Source: Nitrospirota bacterium
GTDB lineage: Bacteria; Nitrospirota; Thermodesulfovibrionia; Thermodesulfovibrionales; JdFR-88
Length of the DNA stretch: 64,000 nucleotides
Direction of reading: 5' to 3'
Assembly: GCA_021789215.1 (NCBI GenBank)
Contig: JAJYJS010000001.1
Coordinates: forward strand, 125,693-189,692
Shown piece after piece: positions 55,162-64,000 of the stretch (position 1 is the first letter of the stretch; the number at the start of each line of letters is the position of its first letter). Under the pieces are notes generated by a model, which saw nothing but the letters and a program-made list of their open reading frames with translations, searched no databases and was not told the DNA's origin. Position numbers and translations under genes: made by a program.

Positions 55162-55213
55162 GGGGGAGGCCGGCGCCGGCCTGAAAAAAATCACCGGGAT
55201 GCTTTAGAATAAA

Positions 55214-55289
55214 TGGTGGCCAGTGAGAGAATCGAACTCCCGACACGAGGATTTTCAGTCCTCTGCTCTACCTACTGAGCTAACTGGCC
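55214..55289 (-). tRNA. tRNA-Phe (GAA)
   Basis: Clover-leaf of 76 bases on the minus strand: acceptor GGCCAGU/ACUGGCC with encoded CCA, D arm GCUC/GAGC, anticodon stem GAGGA/UCCUC with loop CUGAAAA (anticodon GAA), T arm GGGAG-UUCGAUU-CUCUC. Sits alone between tonB and lnt. Confidence 0.97.
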
Positions 55290-55337
55290 TGTAAGTATAA
55301 ATTTTATACTTATTTTGGTTATTATTGTCAAGGACGG

Positions 55338-56885
55338 ATGAGGAGTTACAGTTCCAGATACCTGTTTTCGGCCATTTCGGGGCTTGCGCTGGTCTTTGCG
55401 TTCGCTCCGTTCGACGTTTACCCGCTTGCATGGGTTGCCCTCGTGCCGTTTTTCCTTGCCATAAAGGATCTCCCCATGAGGCAGTCCTTCAAGGCCGGCT
55501 TCATGATGGGGATGTTCTACTTCTTCGGCACCACCTACTGGATATACCACTCGATGCACGAGTTCGGCGGCATCCCGCTTGTGCCCTCGCTGCTCATAGT
55601 GATACTGCTGGCCTGCTATTTGAGCCTCTACACGGCCGTCTTCGCCGTCATCTTCAACGCAAAGATTAAAAACACCAGGCTCCCCGCGCTGATGGCCGCG
55701 CCCGTTGTGTGGGTGACGCTCGAATACATACGCTCTTACGCCCTTACGGGCTTTCCGTGGTCCACGCTGGGCTATACGCAGTGGAATTTTCTGCCGGCCA
55801 TACAGATAGCGGACATCACCGGGGTATATGGCGTCTCGTTCCTCGTGGTGGCGGTGAACGCGGCCATCGCGGACTTTTTCATCATCAGGTGGCGGACCCG
55901 CGAAATGCCCCTTTTCCCGCTCTCCTATAATATCGCCGCTTACTCGGGCTTTGTATTCCTGATGGCCTTCACGTTCCTCTATGGACACATGCGGCTTGGC
56001 CAGCAGCCCCAGGGGCGGAAGATAAGGGCCAGCGTCGTGCAGGGCGACATAGACCAGGGCCACAAATGGGACGCAAAATACGAGGACCAGGTATTCAAGA
56101 CCTACAAGGACCTTACCTACGGGGCCCTGTTCCAGGCGCCAAACATCGTGGTGTGGCCGGAGAGCTCCCTGCCGTTCCCGTTTGACGAGCGCGACCCCAG
56201 GGTAAAAGAGCTTGAGTCCGTTGAACAGGCCTCCTCAACGCCCTTTCTTATCGGGGCCATAAGGCAGAAGCAGGACGGCAAGTACGCAAACAGCGCAATA
56301 CTGCTGGATGCCGGAAAACCGGCCTTCCTGTATGATAAAATACATATGGTGCCCTTTGGGGAGTACGTCCCTCTCAAAAGGGTTTTGTTTTTTGTCAATA
56401 AGATGACGGACGCCATAGGAGACTACGAACCGGGGAAGGATTTCAGCCTGGGGAGCATCAAACAGGGCGAGTTCGGCACCCTGATCTGTTATGAGATAGT
56501 GTTCCCCGGACTGGTGAGAAAATTCTTCAAGGACGGCGGGGACTTCCTCGTCACCATAACCAATGACGCGTGGTTCGGCAGGAGCACCGGCCCCTATCAG
56601 CACTTCAGCATGGCCGTCCTGAGGGCCGTGGAAAACCGGAAGCCCATAATAAGGGCGGCCAATACGGGTGTCTCCGGTTTCATATCGAGCAGCGGGGCGG
56701 TCATCAAGAGGACCAGCCTCTTTGAGAGGGGCACCCTTACGGCAGACATCGTCACAGACCACAGGAAGACATTTTACAGCCGCTTCGGGGACCTGTTCTC
56801 CTATGTTTGCATCCTTTCGACACTCTTCATAACGCTTCTGGGGCGCGAGGAGAAGGAAAAAAAATTTTTTCAAGGGGGTTTTTAG
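55338..56885 (+). CDS. lnt: Apolipoprotein N-acyltransferase
   Basis: 515 residues. N-terminal six membrane spans (to about 215), then a nitrilase-type domain with the catalytic triad E275 (WPESSLP), K334 (YDKIHMVPFGEY), C384 (LICYEIVF). It adds the third acyl chain to lipoproteins in the periplasm, so the outer-membrane Lol route is likely present. The stop is five bases before the prfB ATG. Confidence 0.96.
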   Translation: MRSYSSRYLFSAISGLALVFAFAPFDVYPLAWVALVPFFLAIKDLPMRQSFKAGFMMGMFYFFGTTYWIYHSMHEFGGIPLVPSLLIVILLACYLSLYTAVFAVIFNAKIKNTRLPALMAAPVVWVTLEYIRSYALTGFPWSTLGYTQWNFLPAIQIADITGVYGVSFLVVAVNAAIADFFIIRWRTREMPLFPLSYNIAAYSGFVFLMAFTFLYGHMRLGQQPQGRKIRASVVQGDIDQGHKWDAKYEDQVFKTYKDLTYGALFQAPNIVVWPESSLPFPFDERDPRVKELESVEQASSTPFLIGAIRQKQDGKYANSAILLDAGKPAFLYDKIHMVPFGEYVPLKRVLFFVNKMTDAIGDYEPGKDFSLGSIKQGEFGTLICYEIVFPGLVRKFFKDGGDFLVTITNDAWFGRSTGPYQHFSMAVLRAVENRKPIIRAANTGVSGFISSSGAVIKRTSLFERGTLTADIVTDHRKTFYSRFGDLFSYVCILSTLFITLLGREEKEKKFFQGGF

Positions 56886-56889
56886 AAAG

Positions 56890-58006
56890 ATGATTGAGGA
56901 AATAAAAGACGAGATAATTGAGCTTAAGCAAAAGGTCGGCGCCCTCCGAGGGTATCTTTGATGCGGAAGCGCTGAAGTCCAGGATAGAAGAGATAAACCA
57001 GGAGCTTTCAAAAGAGAGTTCCTGGGAGCCCTCCAGACTCAGGGAACTACGGAAACAGAAGGCAAGGTTTGAGGCCACACTCGTGCCGTTTGAGGACGTG
57101 GCGGGTCGGCTGGCCTACCTGGAAGACGCCTCTTCCATGCTCACCGAAGAGGGTGGAGAGGTCTTTTTGTCCGAGGTAAAAGAAGGGATCGCCAGTCTCA
57201 AAGGGGCCATTCGCGACCTGGAACTGAAACACCTGCTCTCGGGCGAGATGGACTCTAGCAACGCCATCGTTATGATACACCCCGGGGCCGGGGGCACCGA
57301 AAGCCAGGACTGGGCCCAGATGCTCATGAGGATGTACCTGCGCTGGGCCGAGCGCAAGGGGTACGGCACCAAGGTGCTGGACTTCCTGCCGGGCGACGAG
57401 GCAGGCATCAAGAGCGTCACTTTCTCCGTTACCGGCCCTTACGCCTACGGCTACATGAAAATGGAGGCCGGGGTGCACAGGCTGGTCAGGATATCCCCGT
57501 TCGACGCCAACAAGAGGAGGCACACGTCCTTTTCGGCCGTGCTCGTCTTCCCGGAGGTGGAGGAGGACGTGGACATAGAGGTCAGGGAGGAGGACGTGAA
57601 GATGGACACATTCAGGGCCTCCGGCGCGGGCGGCCAGCACGTCAACAAGACCTCCTCGGCGGTAAGGCTTACCCACCTGCCAACGGGCATAGTGGTCTCC
57701 TGCCAGAACGAGCGCTCACAGTTCAGGAACCGCGAGGTGGCGATGAAGATCCTCAAGGCCAGGCTCTTCGAGCTTCAGATGCGCGAGCGGGAGAAGAAGC
57801 TTGAGAACATGGCGGGCGAGAAGCGGGATATCGCCTGGGGCAGCCAGATACGCTCCTACGTCCTTCAGCCCTACAGGCTTGTGAAGGACCACAGGACGGA
57901 CCTTGAGGCCGGCAACGTGGACGCTGTCCTGGACGGTGATATAGACCCTTTCATCGAGGAGGCCCTCAAGGCCTCTTCTACTAAGAATAATACTTTAAAA
58001 AAATAG
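56890..58006 (+). CDS. prfB: Peptide chain release factor 2 with programmed +1 frameshift
   Basis: About 371 residues, joined from 56890-56958 and 56960-58006. The first 23 codons end at CTT then TGA (56959-56961); the ribosome slips at CTT, skips one T and continues in the +1 frame as DAEALKSRIEEIN. The CGAGGG upstream acts as the internal Shine-Dalgarno-like stimulator, as in E. coli (AGGGGGTATCTTTGA). When RF2 is short, TGA is read slowly and slipping rises, so it regulates itself. Motifs: SPF in RISPFDANKRR (stop recognition of TGA) and GGQ in GAGGQHVNKT. Five bases after lnt. Confidence 0.97.
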
Positions 58007-58153
58007 TAGTAGAATCAGGTGCTGTGGGCAGTGTTCATAAGGGCGCTTTATTTAGCAATTTCAAAGGGTTTTATGGTTGAAAAACCTGTCCGCCGGGAGG
58101 TTGCCGCACAGGCTTGGATGTTAATGAAAAAATGGCCGCCCGGTTGCCAACAT

Positions 58154-58177
58154 CTTGCCAAGGCTTTCTTGCCAAGG
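58154..58177. repeat. CTTGCCAAGG direct repeats over the dnaA promoter
   Basis: CTTGCCAAGG occurs at 58154-58163 and 58168-58177, 14 bases apart; the second covers the -35. A further TTGCCAA is at 58144. Each unit is nearly palindromic. Looks like an operator for an unknown regulator. Confidence 0.55.
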
Positions 58178-58197
58178 TTATGAAGATAGGCTATAAT
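58169..58197 (+). promoter_or_regulatory. dnaA promoter
   Basis: TTGCCA (58169-58174), a 17-base spacer and TATAAT (58192-58197). Leader of about 97 bases, mostly AT-rich. Confidence 0.75.
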
Positions 58198-58201
58198 ACG
58201 A

Positions 58202-58300
58202 GACCTGCCAGGGGGGGAGTTATTAACATATTGTTAATAATTTGTTTATAAAATTATTGATAAAAACCATAAATAAAAACGACACGGTCCGGATCCGCAA
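58202..58300. other. Candidate replication origin upstream of dnaA
   Basis: AT-rich leader with a perfect palindrome: TTATTAACA (58220-58228), three bases, and its reverse complement (58232-58240), similar to two opposed, weak DnaA boxes (TTATCCACA, seven of nine). A long AT stretch follows to 58285, suited to DNA unwinding. No consensus DnaA box was found, so the origin call is tentative and rests mainly on the dnaA-dnaN-gyrB context. Confidence 0.4.
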
Positions 58301-59629
58301 ATGAAGGAAATCTGGGAAAAAGCGCAGGCCATGATAAAGGAGCGGGTGGGGGAGCATTTCCATGAGATGTGGTTCAGGCCTGTGGAGCTTGCGCAGGTAA
58401 AAGACGGCAGCGCGGTGCTGGAGATACCCAACCGGTTCTTCAAGGAGTGGGTGGAGGACAACTATCCTGGGCTCCTGACCGATGTGCTTAAGGAAGCCAC
58501 AGGCGAGGCCCTCAGGATAAAGTACCGGATGTCGGAAAAGCCCGATTCCGAGTCCAAGAAGATAGACAGCCAGCTTGAGACCAGGAAGACGAGGCTTGCC
58601 TCAAGGGGCATCTTCCTGAACCCCAAGTACATCTTCGGCAACTTCGTGGAGGGCGAGAGCAACAGGTTCGCCAAGGCCGCGGCGGAGGCCGTCGCCGGAA
58701 ACCCCGGACGGTCCTATAACCCGCTTTTCGTATACGGGGGCGTCGGGCTTGGCAAGACCCATCTGATAAGCGCAATAGGCAACGCGGTGGCCGACAGGAT
58801 AAAGAATTTTCATCTCCTCTATGTCTCCTCGGAGCAGTTCACCAACGAGGTCGTCCACGCGGTGCGCCACGGCAAGACGGACGAGCTGAAGGCCAAATAC
58901 CGGAACCTGGACATGCTCCTCATAGACGACATCCAGTTCGTGGAGAACAAGGCGGCCACCCAGGAGGAGCTTTTCCATACGCTCAATTCCCTCTACGAGG
59001 GCCAGAAGCAGATAGTCATATCGAGCGACAGGCCCCCAAAGGAGATAAAGAACCTCACCGACAGGCTGCGCTCCAGGTTCAGCATGGGCCTGATAGCGGA
59101 CATCCAGCCCCCCGAATACGAGACAAAGGTCGCCATAATCCACAAGAAGGCGGAGATGGAAAGGATATCCCTGCCCGCGGAGGTGGTGGAGTTCCTCGCA
59201 AGAAGGATAAAGAGCAACATAAGGGAGCTTGAGGGCTGCCTGATAAGACTGGCCGCGCATTCCTCGCTCACGGGGACCCCCATAGACCTCGCGATGGCAA
59301 AAAACGTGCTCCGGGACGTGACGATCGAGGAAGACAACAAACCCCTGACGGTTGATGTCATAATAAAGGCCGTGGCGGAGCACTTCGGGATAAAAGTGGC
59401 CGACATGAAGGCCAGAAAGAGGACCAGGGACATAGCAATGCCCCGCCAGGTGGCCATGTACCTGGCCAGGGAGCTTACGGAGGCATCCCTTAGCGAGATA
59501 GGAAAGGCCGTCGGCGGGAAGGACCACGCCACAGTGATATACGCGTGCCGCCAGATGGCGGACAAGCGGGCCAACGACGAAAATTTTAGCGGAATGCTGG
59601 AGTCGCTGATAAACAGGCTAAAGCCTTGA
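58301..59629 (+). CDS. dnaA: Chromosomal replication initiator DnaA
   Basis: 442 residues. Domain I about 1-75, short linker, AAA+ domain III with Walker A GGVGLGKTH (146-154), Walker B LLIDDIQF, then domain IV with the helix-turn-helix and DnaA signature (KARKRTRDIAMPRQVAM, GGKDHATVIYACR). Starts replication by opening oriC. dnaN follows in 16 bases. Confidence 0.98.
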   Translation: MKEIWEKAQAMIKERVGEHFHEMWFRPVELAQVKDGSAVLEIPNRFFKEWVEDNYPGLLTDVLKEATGEALRIKYRMSEKPDSESKKIDSQLETRKTRLASRGIFLNPKYIFGNFVEGESNRFAKAAAEAVAGNPGRSYNPLFVYGGVGLGKTHLISAIGNAVADRIKNFHLLYVSSEQFTNEVVHAVRHGKTDELKAKYRNLDMLLIDDIQFVENKAATQEELFHTLNSLYEGQKQIVISSDRPPKEIKNLTDRLRSRFSMGLIADIQPPEYETKVAIIHKKAEMERISLPAEVVEFLARRIKSNIRELEGCLIRLAAHSSLTGTPIDLAMAKNVLRDVTIEEDNKPLTVDVIIKAVAEHFGIKVADMKARKRTRDIAMPRQVAMYLARELTEASLSEIGKAVGGKDHATVIYACRQMADKRANDENFSGMLESLINRLKP

Positions 59630-59645
59630 AGGAGGGTTTCCAGAG

Positions 59646-60746
59646 ATGAAGATTGCCATTACCAGACAGGAGTGCCAGCAAAAACTTTCTGATATCCAGT
59701 CGGTCGTCGAGAAAAAGAGCACGATGCCCATACTCTCCCATTTCCTTCTGACCGCCTCAAAAGAGGGCTCCACCATAACGGCAACGGACCTGGAGACCGC
59801 CATAAGGGAGCCTGTCGAGGCCACAGTCGAGGGCGGGGGCAAGCTCTGCATCCCGGCCAGGAAGCTCTTCGAGATAGTGCGCGAGGTGGACGGGGACATT
59901 GTGATAGAGACCGAGGATTCCCAGTGGATTAGGGTGAAGTCCGGGGCGACGAGCTTCAGGCTGGCCTGCCTCCCGGCCGACGACTACCCGCTCTGGCCGG
60001 ACCTGGGCGCATCGGAGCAGGTTGAGCTTCCGGCGGAAAAGCTTTCCGAGATGATAGAGAAAACGGTCTATTCCGCGGGAGAGTCCGATACCCGTTATAC
60101 GCTCAACGGCATCCTCTTCCATCTGGACCCTGAAAAGAAAGACCTGACCATAGTGGGCACCGACGGCCACAGGATGGCCGTTATCTCCATGGGCCTTGAA
60201 GACATGCAGGGTGAAGAGAAAAAACTGATTGTCCAGAGAAAGGCCGCCGCGGAACTGAAGAAATTTTTGGCCGGGGCCGGCAAGGTGAGGCTCTCGCTTG
60301 GCAAAAACCACATACTGTTCAAGGTGGGCCAGGTGGAATTCCTCACAAGGCTCATCGAGGGCACGTACCCCAATTACACGCAGGTCATTCCCGCGGGCAA
60401 CGAAAAGAAGCTCCATCTGGACAGGGACGCCTTTATAAAGGCCCTTAGGAGGGTGTCCATAATGAGCCGCGAGAGGAGCAACGCCATCCGCGTGGACGCC
60501 GCAAACGGCGCCCTTACGCTCACCTCATCGAACCCGGACCTTGGAGAGGCGCGGGACGAGGTGCCAACGGACTATAGCGGCGAGGAGCTGTCATTGGGCT
60601 TCAACGCCCGCTACCTGATAGACGCCCTGAACGCCATGGGCGGGGAGAAGGTGGTCTTCGAGCTTCAGGACCCCCTCAGCCCCACGCTCCTCCGGCCCGC
60701 CGAAGACGGCTCATACCGGTGCGTGATAATGCCGATGAGGATTTAG
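59646..60746 (+). CDS. dnaN: DNA polymerase III beta sliding clamp
   Basis: 366 residues, three-domain clamp. Starts MKIAITRQECQQKLSDIQSV, RYTLNGILFHLD, DGHRMAVI, and ends PLSPTLLRPAEDGSYRCVIMPMRI, the conserved C-terminus. Forms the processivity ring. In the usual order recF would follow; here it does not. Confidence 0.98.
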   Translation: MKIAITRQECQQKLSDIQSVVEKKSTMPILSHFLLTASKEGSTITATDLETAIREPVEATVEGGGKLCIPARKLFEIVREVDGDIVIETEDSQWIRVKSGATSFRLACLPADDYPLWPDLGASEQVELPAEKLSEMIEKTVYSAGESDTRYTLNGILFHLDPEKKDLTIVGTDGHRMAVISMGLEDMQGEEKKLIVQRKAAAELKKFLAGAGKVRLSLGKNHILFKVGQVEFLTRLIEGTYPNYTQVIPAGNEKKLHLDRDAFIKALRRVSIMSRERSNAIRVDAANGALTLTSSNPDLGEARDEVPTDYSGEELSLGFNARYLIDALNAMGGEKVVFELQDPLSPTLLRPAEDGSYRCVIMPMRI

Positions 60747-60888
60747 GGGGGGAAATATAATAAGGGGCGGGGGAGAGAACAGAAAAACAAAGACAGGAAA
60801 GGCATTTTATTTCTTCTTCCCACCCGCCCACCCTTACATGTACAGGGGCTCCGCCCCTATGACCCCGGAGAGGATAAAAGAAGTTTAT

Positions 60889-61050
60889 ATGGATTTATCT
60901 TTTTATATGGCATCCTTAGCTACAGTTGCAGCAATTTTCTCTGCCGCTTCCGCATGGTGCAGTTACAGGCTTTCAAAAAACATTCACGACGAAATCAAAT
61001 CAGACGAAGTGATAATTCCGGGACCTCTGCATCATCCTGATTTGCGCTGG
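60889..61050 (+). pseudogene. Truncated membrane-protein gene
   Basis: A frame from the ATG at 60889 gives a membrane start (DLSFYMASLATVAAIFSAAS) and YRLSKNIHDEIKSDEVIIPGPLHHPDLR, then loses sense within the end of the toxin gene on the other strand. It looks like the first 45-50 residues of a longer conserved protein cut by an insertion or recombination. The 60747-60888 stretch holds a GGGGC-tcc-GCCCC hairpin (60845-60857) and no gene. Confidence 0.5.
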
Positions 61051-61312
61051 GCGGGCCACAGTCAGTGTTCCTATGTCTTACCTTTAAAATCCGTATCGCC
61101 TCAGCTTCGATATCCACAACATAGATAACCCTGTAATCTCCGTACCGGTACCGCCAAAGCCCGGAAAACTGCCCGGTAAGCGGTTTCCCGATTTTTAACG
61201 GGTCCTGTGTTAAATATTTCTTTATTCGCCCGATGATTTTCCGGGCAAGGTCCTTATCCAGGGCCTTAAGGTCTTCAAAAGCGTCTTCATGCCATTGGAG
61301 TTTATAAGCCAA
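60995..61312 (-). CDS. RelE/ParE-family toxin
   Basis: 105 residues. The RelE core is clear: YKLQWHEDAFEDLKALDKDL, GKPLTGQFSGLWRYRYGDYRVIYVV, AEAIRILKVRHR. Such toxins cut mRNA on the ribosome or poison gyrase. The normal ending (KVxHRxxVY) is replaced by some 20 residues (TDCGPPSANQDDAEVPELSL) that are antisense to the truncated membrane gene, so the original stop was lost in a rearrangement. Its activity may be changed. Overlaps the antitoxin by 11 bases. Confidence 0.85.
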   Translation of the reverse strand: MAYKLQWHEDAFEDLKALDKDLARKIIGRIKKYLTQDPLKIGKPLTGQFSGLWRYRYGDYRVIYVVDIEAEAIRILKVRHRNTDCGPPSANQDDAEVPELSLRLI

Positions 61313-61511
61313 GACGTTTTTCCATTTCCTGGGTGCTCAGGTATTTCGCGTTTTTCGCGTTCAGGCGGTCCAGGGCCAGAAATGCGTCCTCGTATTCCTC
61401 AAGGTATTCCTCAAGCGCTTCGCGCATGTAAAAACTTTTCGGCCTGTGCGTTTTTTTTGCGAGATTATTTAATCTGTTCTCCAGGTCTTCAGGCAGCTTT
61501 AGCGTCAGCAT
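61302..61511 (-). CDS. Ribbon-helix-helix antitoxin
   Basis: 69 residues. N-terminal ribbon MLTLKLPEDLENRLNNLAKK then SFYMREALEEYLEEYEDA, the RelB/CopG-type ribbon-helix-helix for DNA binding, and a C-terminal helix that would cover the toxin. Upstream of the toxin gene, as expected. GGAGGAAAAA precedes the ATG. Confidence 0.88.
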   Translation of the reverse strand: MLTLKLPEDLENRLNNLAKKTHRPKSFYMREALEEYLEEYEDAFLALDRLNAKNAKYLSTQEMEKRLGL

Positions 61512-61660
61512 TTTTCCTCCCGGCTTTTATTAAGCGTATTACATTTATTACTATAATAATTCCTTCCGTATTGGAAGTCAACGATCGCCCCCTTATGGCC
61601 CCGCCGGGGCAAAAGAAGGTTTTTTTTAAAAACCCTTGTTGCAGGGTGCATTGGCTTCTC

Positions 61661-61703
61661 ATTTCCCCTCTCCTCATGGGAGAGGGTTGGGATGAGGGAA
61701 AGC
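61661..61703. repeat. CCCTCTCCC-type palindrome
   Basis: TTTCCCCTCTCC-tcat-GGGAGAGGG...GATGAGGGAAA, in the gap between the antitoxin and the secreted protein gene. Confidence 0.7.
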
Positions 61704-61715
61704 CTCCCGGCCTTT

Positions 61716-62267
61716 TCAAGGGCCACTGTGTCCGCCATCGCAACCATTGTTTCCCGTCCCGATTGTGCCGGACACGTCTGTCGAATCCCCGAGGATAAGG
61801 TCAAAATGCCCGGTTAAGTATTTCTCGTCAGCCTGTGGCAATATGATGCTGAAACCGCTGACGCCTTTGCCGGGAGGCAAGGCCGACCGGGCGCTACCGG
61901 CCCTCCATTCCATGAAATGGAGGCCGCTTTCCTCCTGGGTTATCAGGGCGCATTGCCATCCGGGGGGAGATGCGCACGCGGCCCGCGGCAGACCAGCGTA
62001 AAAATCCCATCCCTCCGGCAATACATGCAGTTCGGCAATGCCGCGGTAATAATCATACCCCACCCGCATCGCCACTACATCATGAGGGCTGTTATTGACC
62101 ATCAAATACTGATAGCATACCGGCCCGTCCGGCAAAAGTTTCCGATAGGCTTTTACGGCGGAGCCGGGGCCTGCCGCAAACGGCGAAATGCCATTTCCCG
62201 CGATGACGGCAAAGAGAAGGCATACAAAAAAGGACAAAGGCAGGCTTTTTTTTCTGACGTTCAGCAT
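61716..62267 (-). CDS. Secreted protein, function unknown
   Basis: 183 residues from the ATG at 62267 (GGCGG six bases upstream; the earlier ATG at 62315 precedes the signal by 16 residues). A signal peptide (KKSLPLSFFVCLLFAVIAG) is followed by a beta-rich exported domain with GPVCYQYLMVNNSPHDVVAMRVG and a C-terminus NNGCDGGHSGP. It has four or five Cys. No known family. Possibly a periplasmic or surface protein. Divergent from gyrB. Confidence 0.6.
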   Translation of the reverse strand: MLNVRKKSLPLSFFVCLLFAVIAGNGISPFAAGPGSAVKAYRKLLPDGPVCYQYLMVNNSPHDVVAMRVGYDYYRGIAELHVLPEGWDFYAGLPRAACASPPGWQCALITQEESGLHFMEWRAGSARSALPPGKGVSGFSIILPQADEKYLTGHFDLILGDSTDVSGTIGTGNNGCDGGHSGP

Positions 62268-62382
62268 GAAACCGCCATGGCTCCCATGCCCTTTATATTG
62301 GCATAAAAACATCAAAAAAAGTTAAAATATATAAATACTTAGAGTGTGGAAACAAAAAAATTTTCAAAAAGAGGATGCATAA

Positions 62383-64000
<1,618 letters not shown>

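Noticed and set aside
55170..55183. Terminator for tRNA-Phe at the GGCCGGCGCCGGCC palindrome
   Set aside because: On the minus strand it is followed by TCCCCCC, not a T-run, so it is only a possible hairpin.
56959..56961. In-frame stop in prfB as a mutation
   Set aside because: It matches the known programmed +1 frameshift site, with the stimulatory sequence in place.
58007..58300. Classical oriC with consensus DnaA boxes
   Set aside because: No TTATCCACA or close match was found, so only a tentative origin call is kept.

Overview
The window (GC-rich, I judge near 60%) reads as the chromosome of a Gram-negative sulfate-metabolising bacterium, most likely Nitrospirota close to Thermodesulfovibrionia. 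That placement is inference from gene content: a complete sat-aprB-aprA-qmoA-qmoB-qmoC-hppA block, an outer-membrane toolkit (Lnt, TonB, SecD/YajC, lipoproteins) and the overall mix of families. No rRNA or other phylogenetic marker was compared.

Layout. 1-5 kb: start of secD, a large lipoprotein, a membrane LuxR-type regulator, an HD protein and yajC. 5-8.5 kb: an AT-richer sugar cluster (gmd and two GT4 glycosyltransferases). 8.5-13 kb: a DUF4412-like protein, an apparent CysE-CysS fusion, a HEAT protein, an ArsR regulator and speD. 13-19 kb: DUF1015-gap-pgk and a glycogen synthase. 19-24 kb: a zinc-ribbon receiver protein, rhomboid, DUF523, HtrA and a phosphotransferase. 24-27.6 kb: CIRCE-controlled groESL, then a nest of short mobile repeats around a pair of paralogous helical proteins. 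27.6-32 kb: kinase-like protein, universal stress protein, small secreted proteins, PfkB kinase. 32-38.6 kb: uvrC, murA, a sensor-like membrane protein, a TIR-bounded AT-rich island with a transposase remnant and an HD gene, and an acyltransferase. 38.7-50.3 kb: the sulfate-reduction locus, with adk at its head and hppA at its tail. 50.5-58 kb: rdgB, coaX, usp, a JAMM protein, a geranylgeranyl-reductase-like flavoprotein, tonB, tRNA-Phe, lnt and prfB with its programmed frameshift. 58-64 kb: origin-type region with dnaA, dnaN, a RelE/RHH toxin-antitoxin pair inserted near a broken gene, and gyrB running off the end.

How the genes fit together. Sat makes APS and pyrophosphate; HppA can turn the pyrophosphate into an ion gradient; AprBA reduces APS to sulfite and AMP with electrons from the quinol pool through QmoABC; Adk recycles the AMP. 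The operon thus carries the reaction and the handling of both by-products. The later step (dsrAB) is not in the window. The most unusual items are the CysE-CysS fusion, the two nearly identical small mobile repeats (one supplying stop codons to two genes, the other nested inside a second repeat), the TIR-bounded HD island, and the operator-like repeats over the dnaA promoter.
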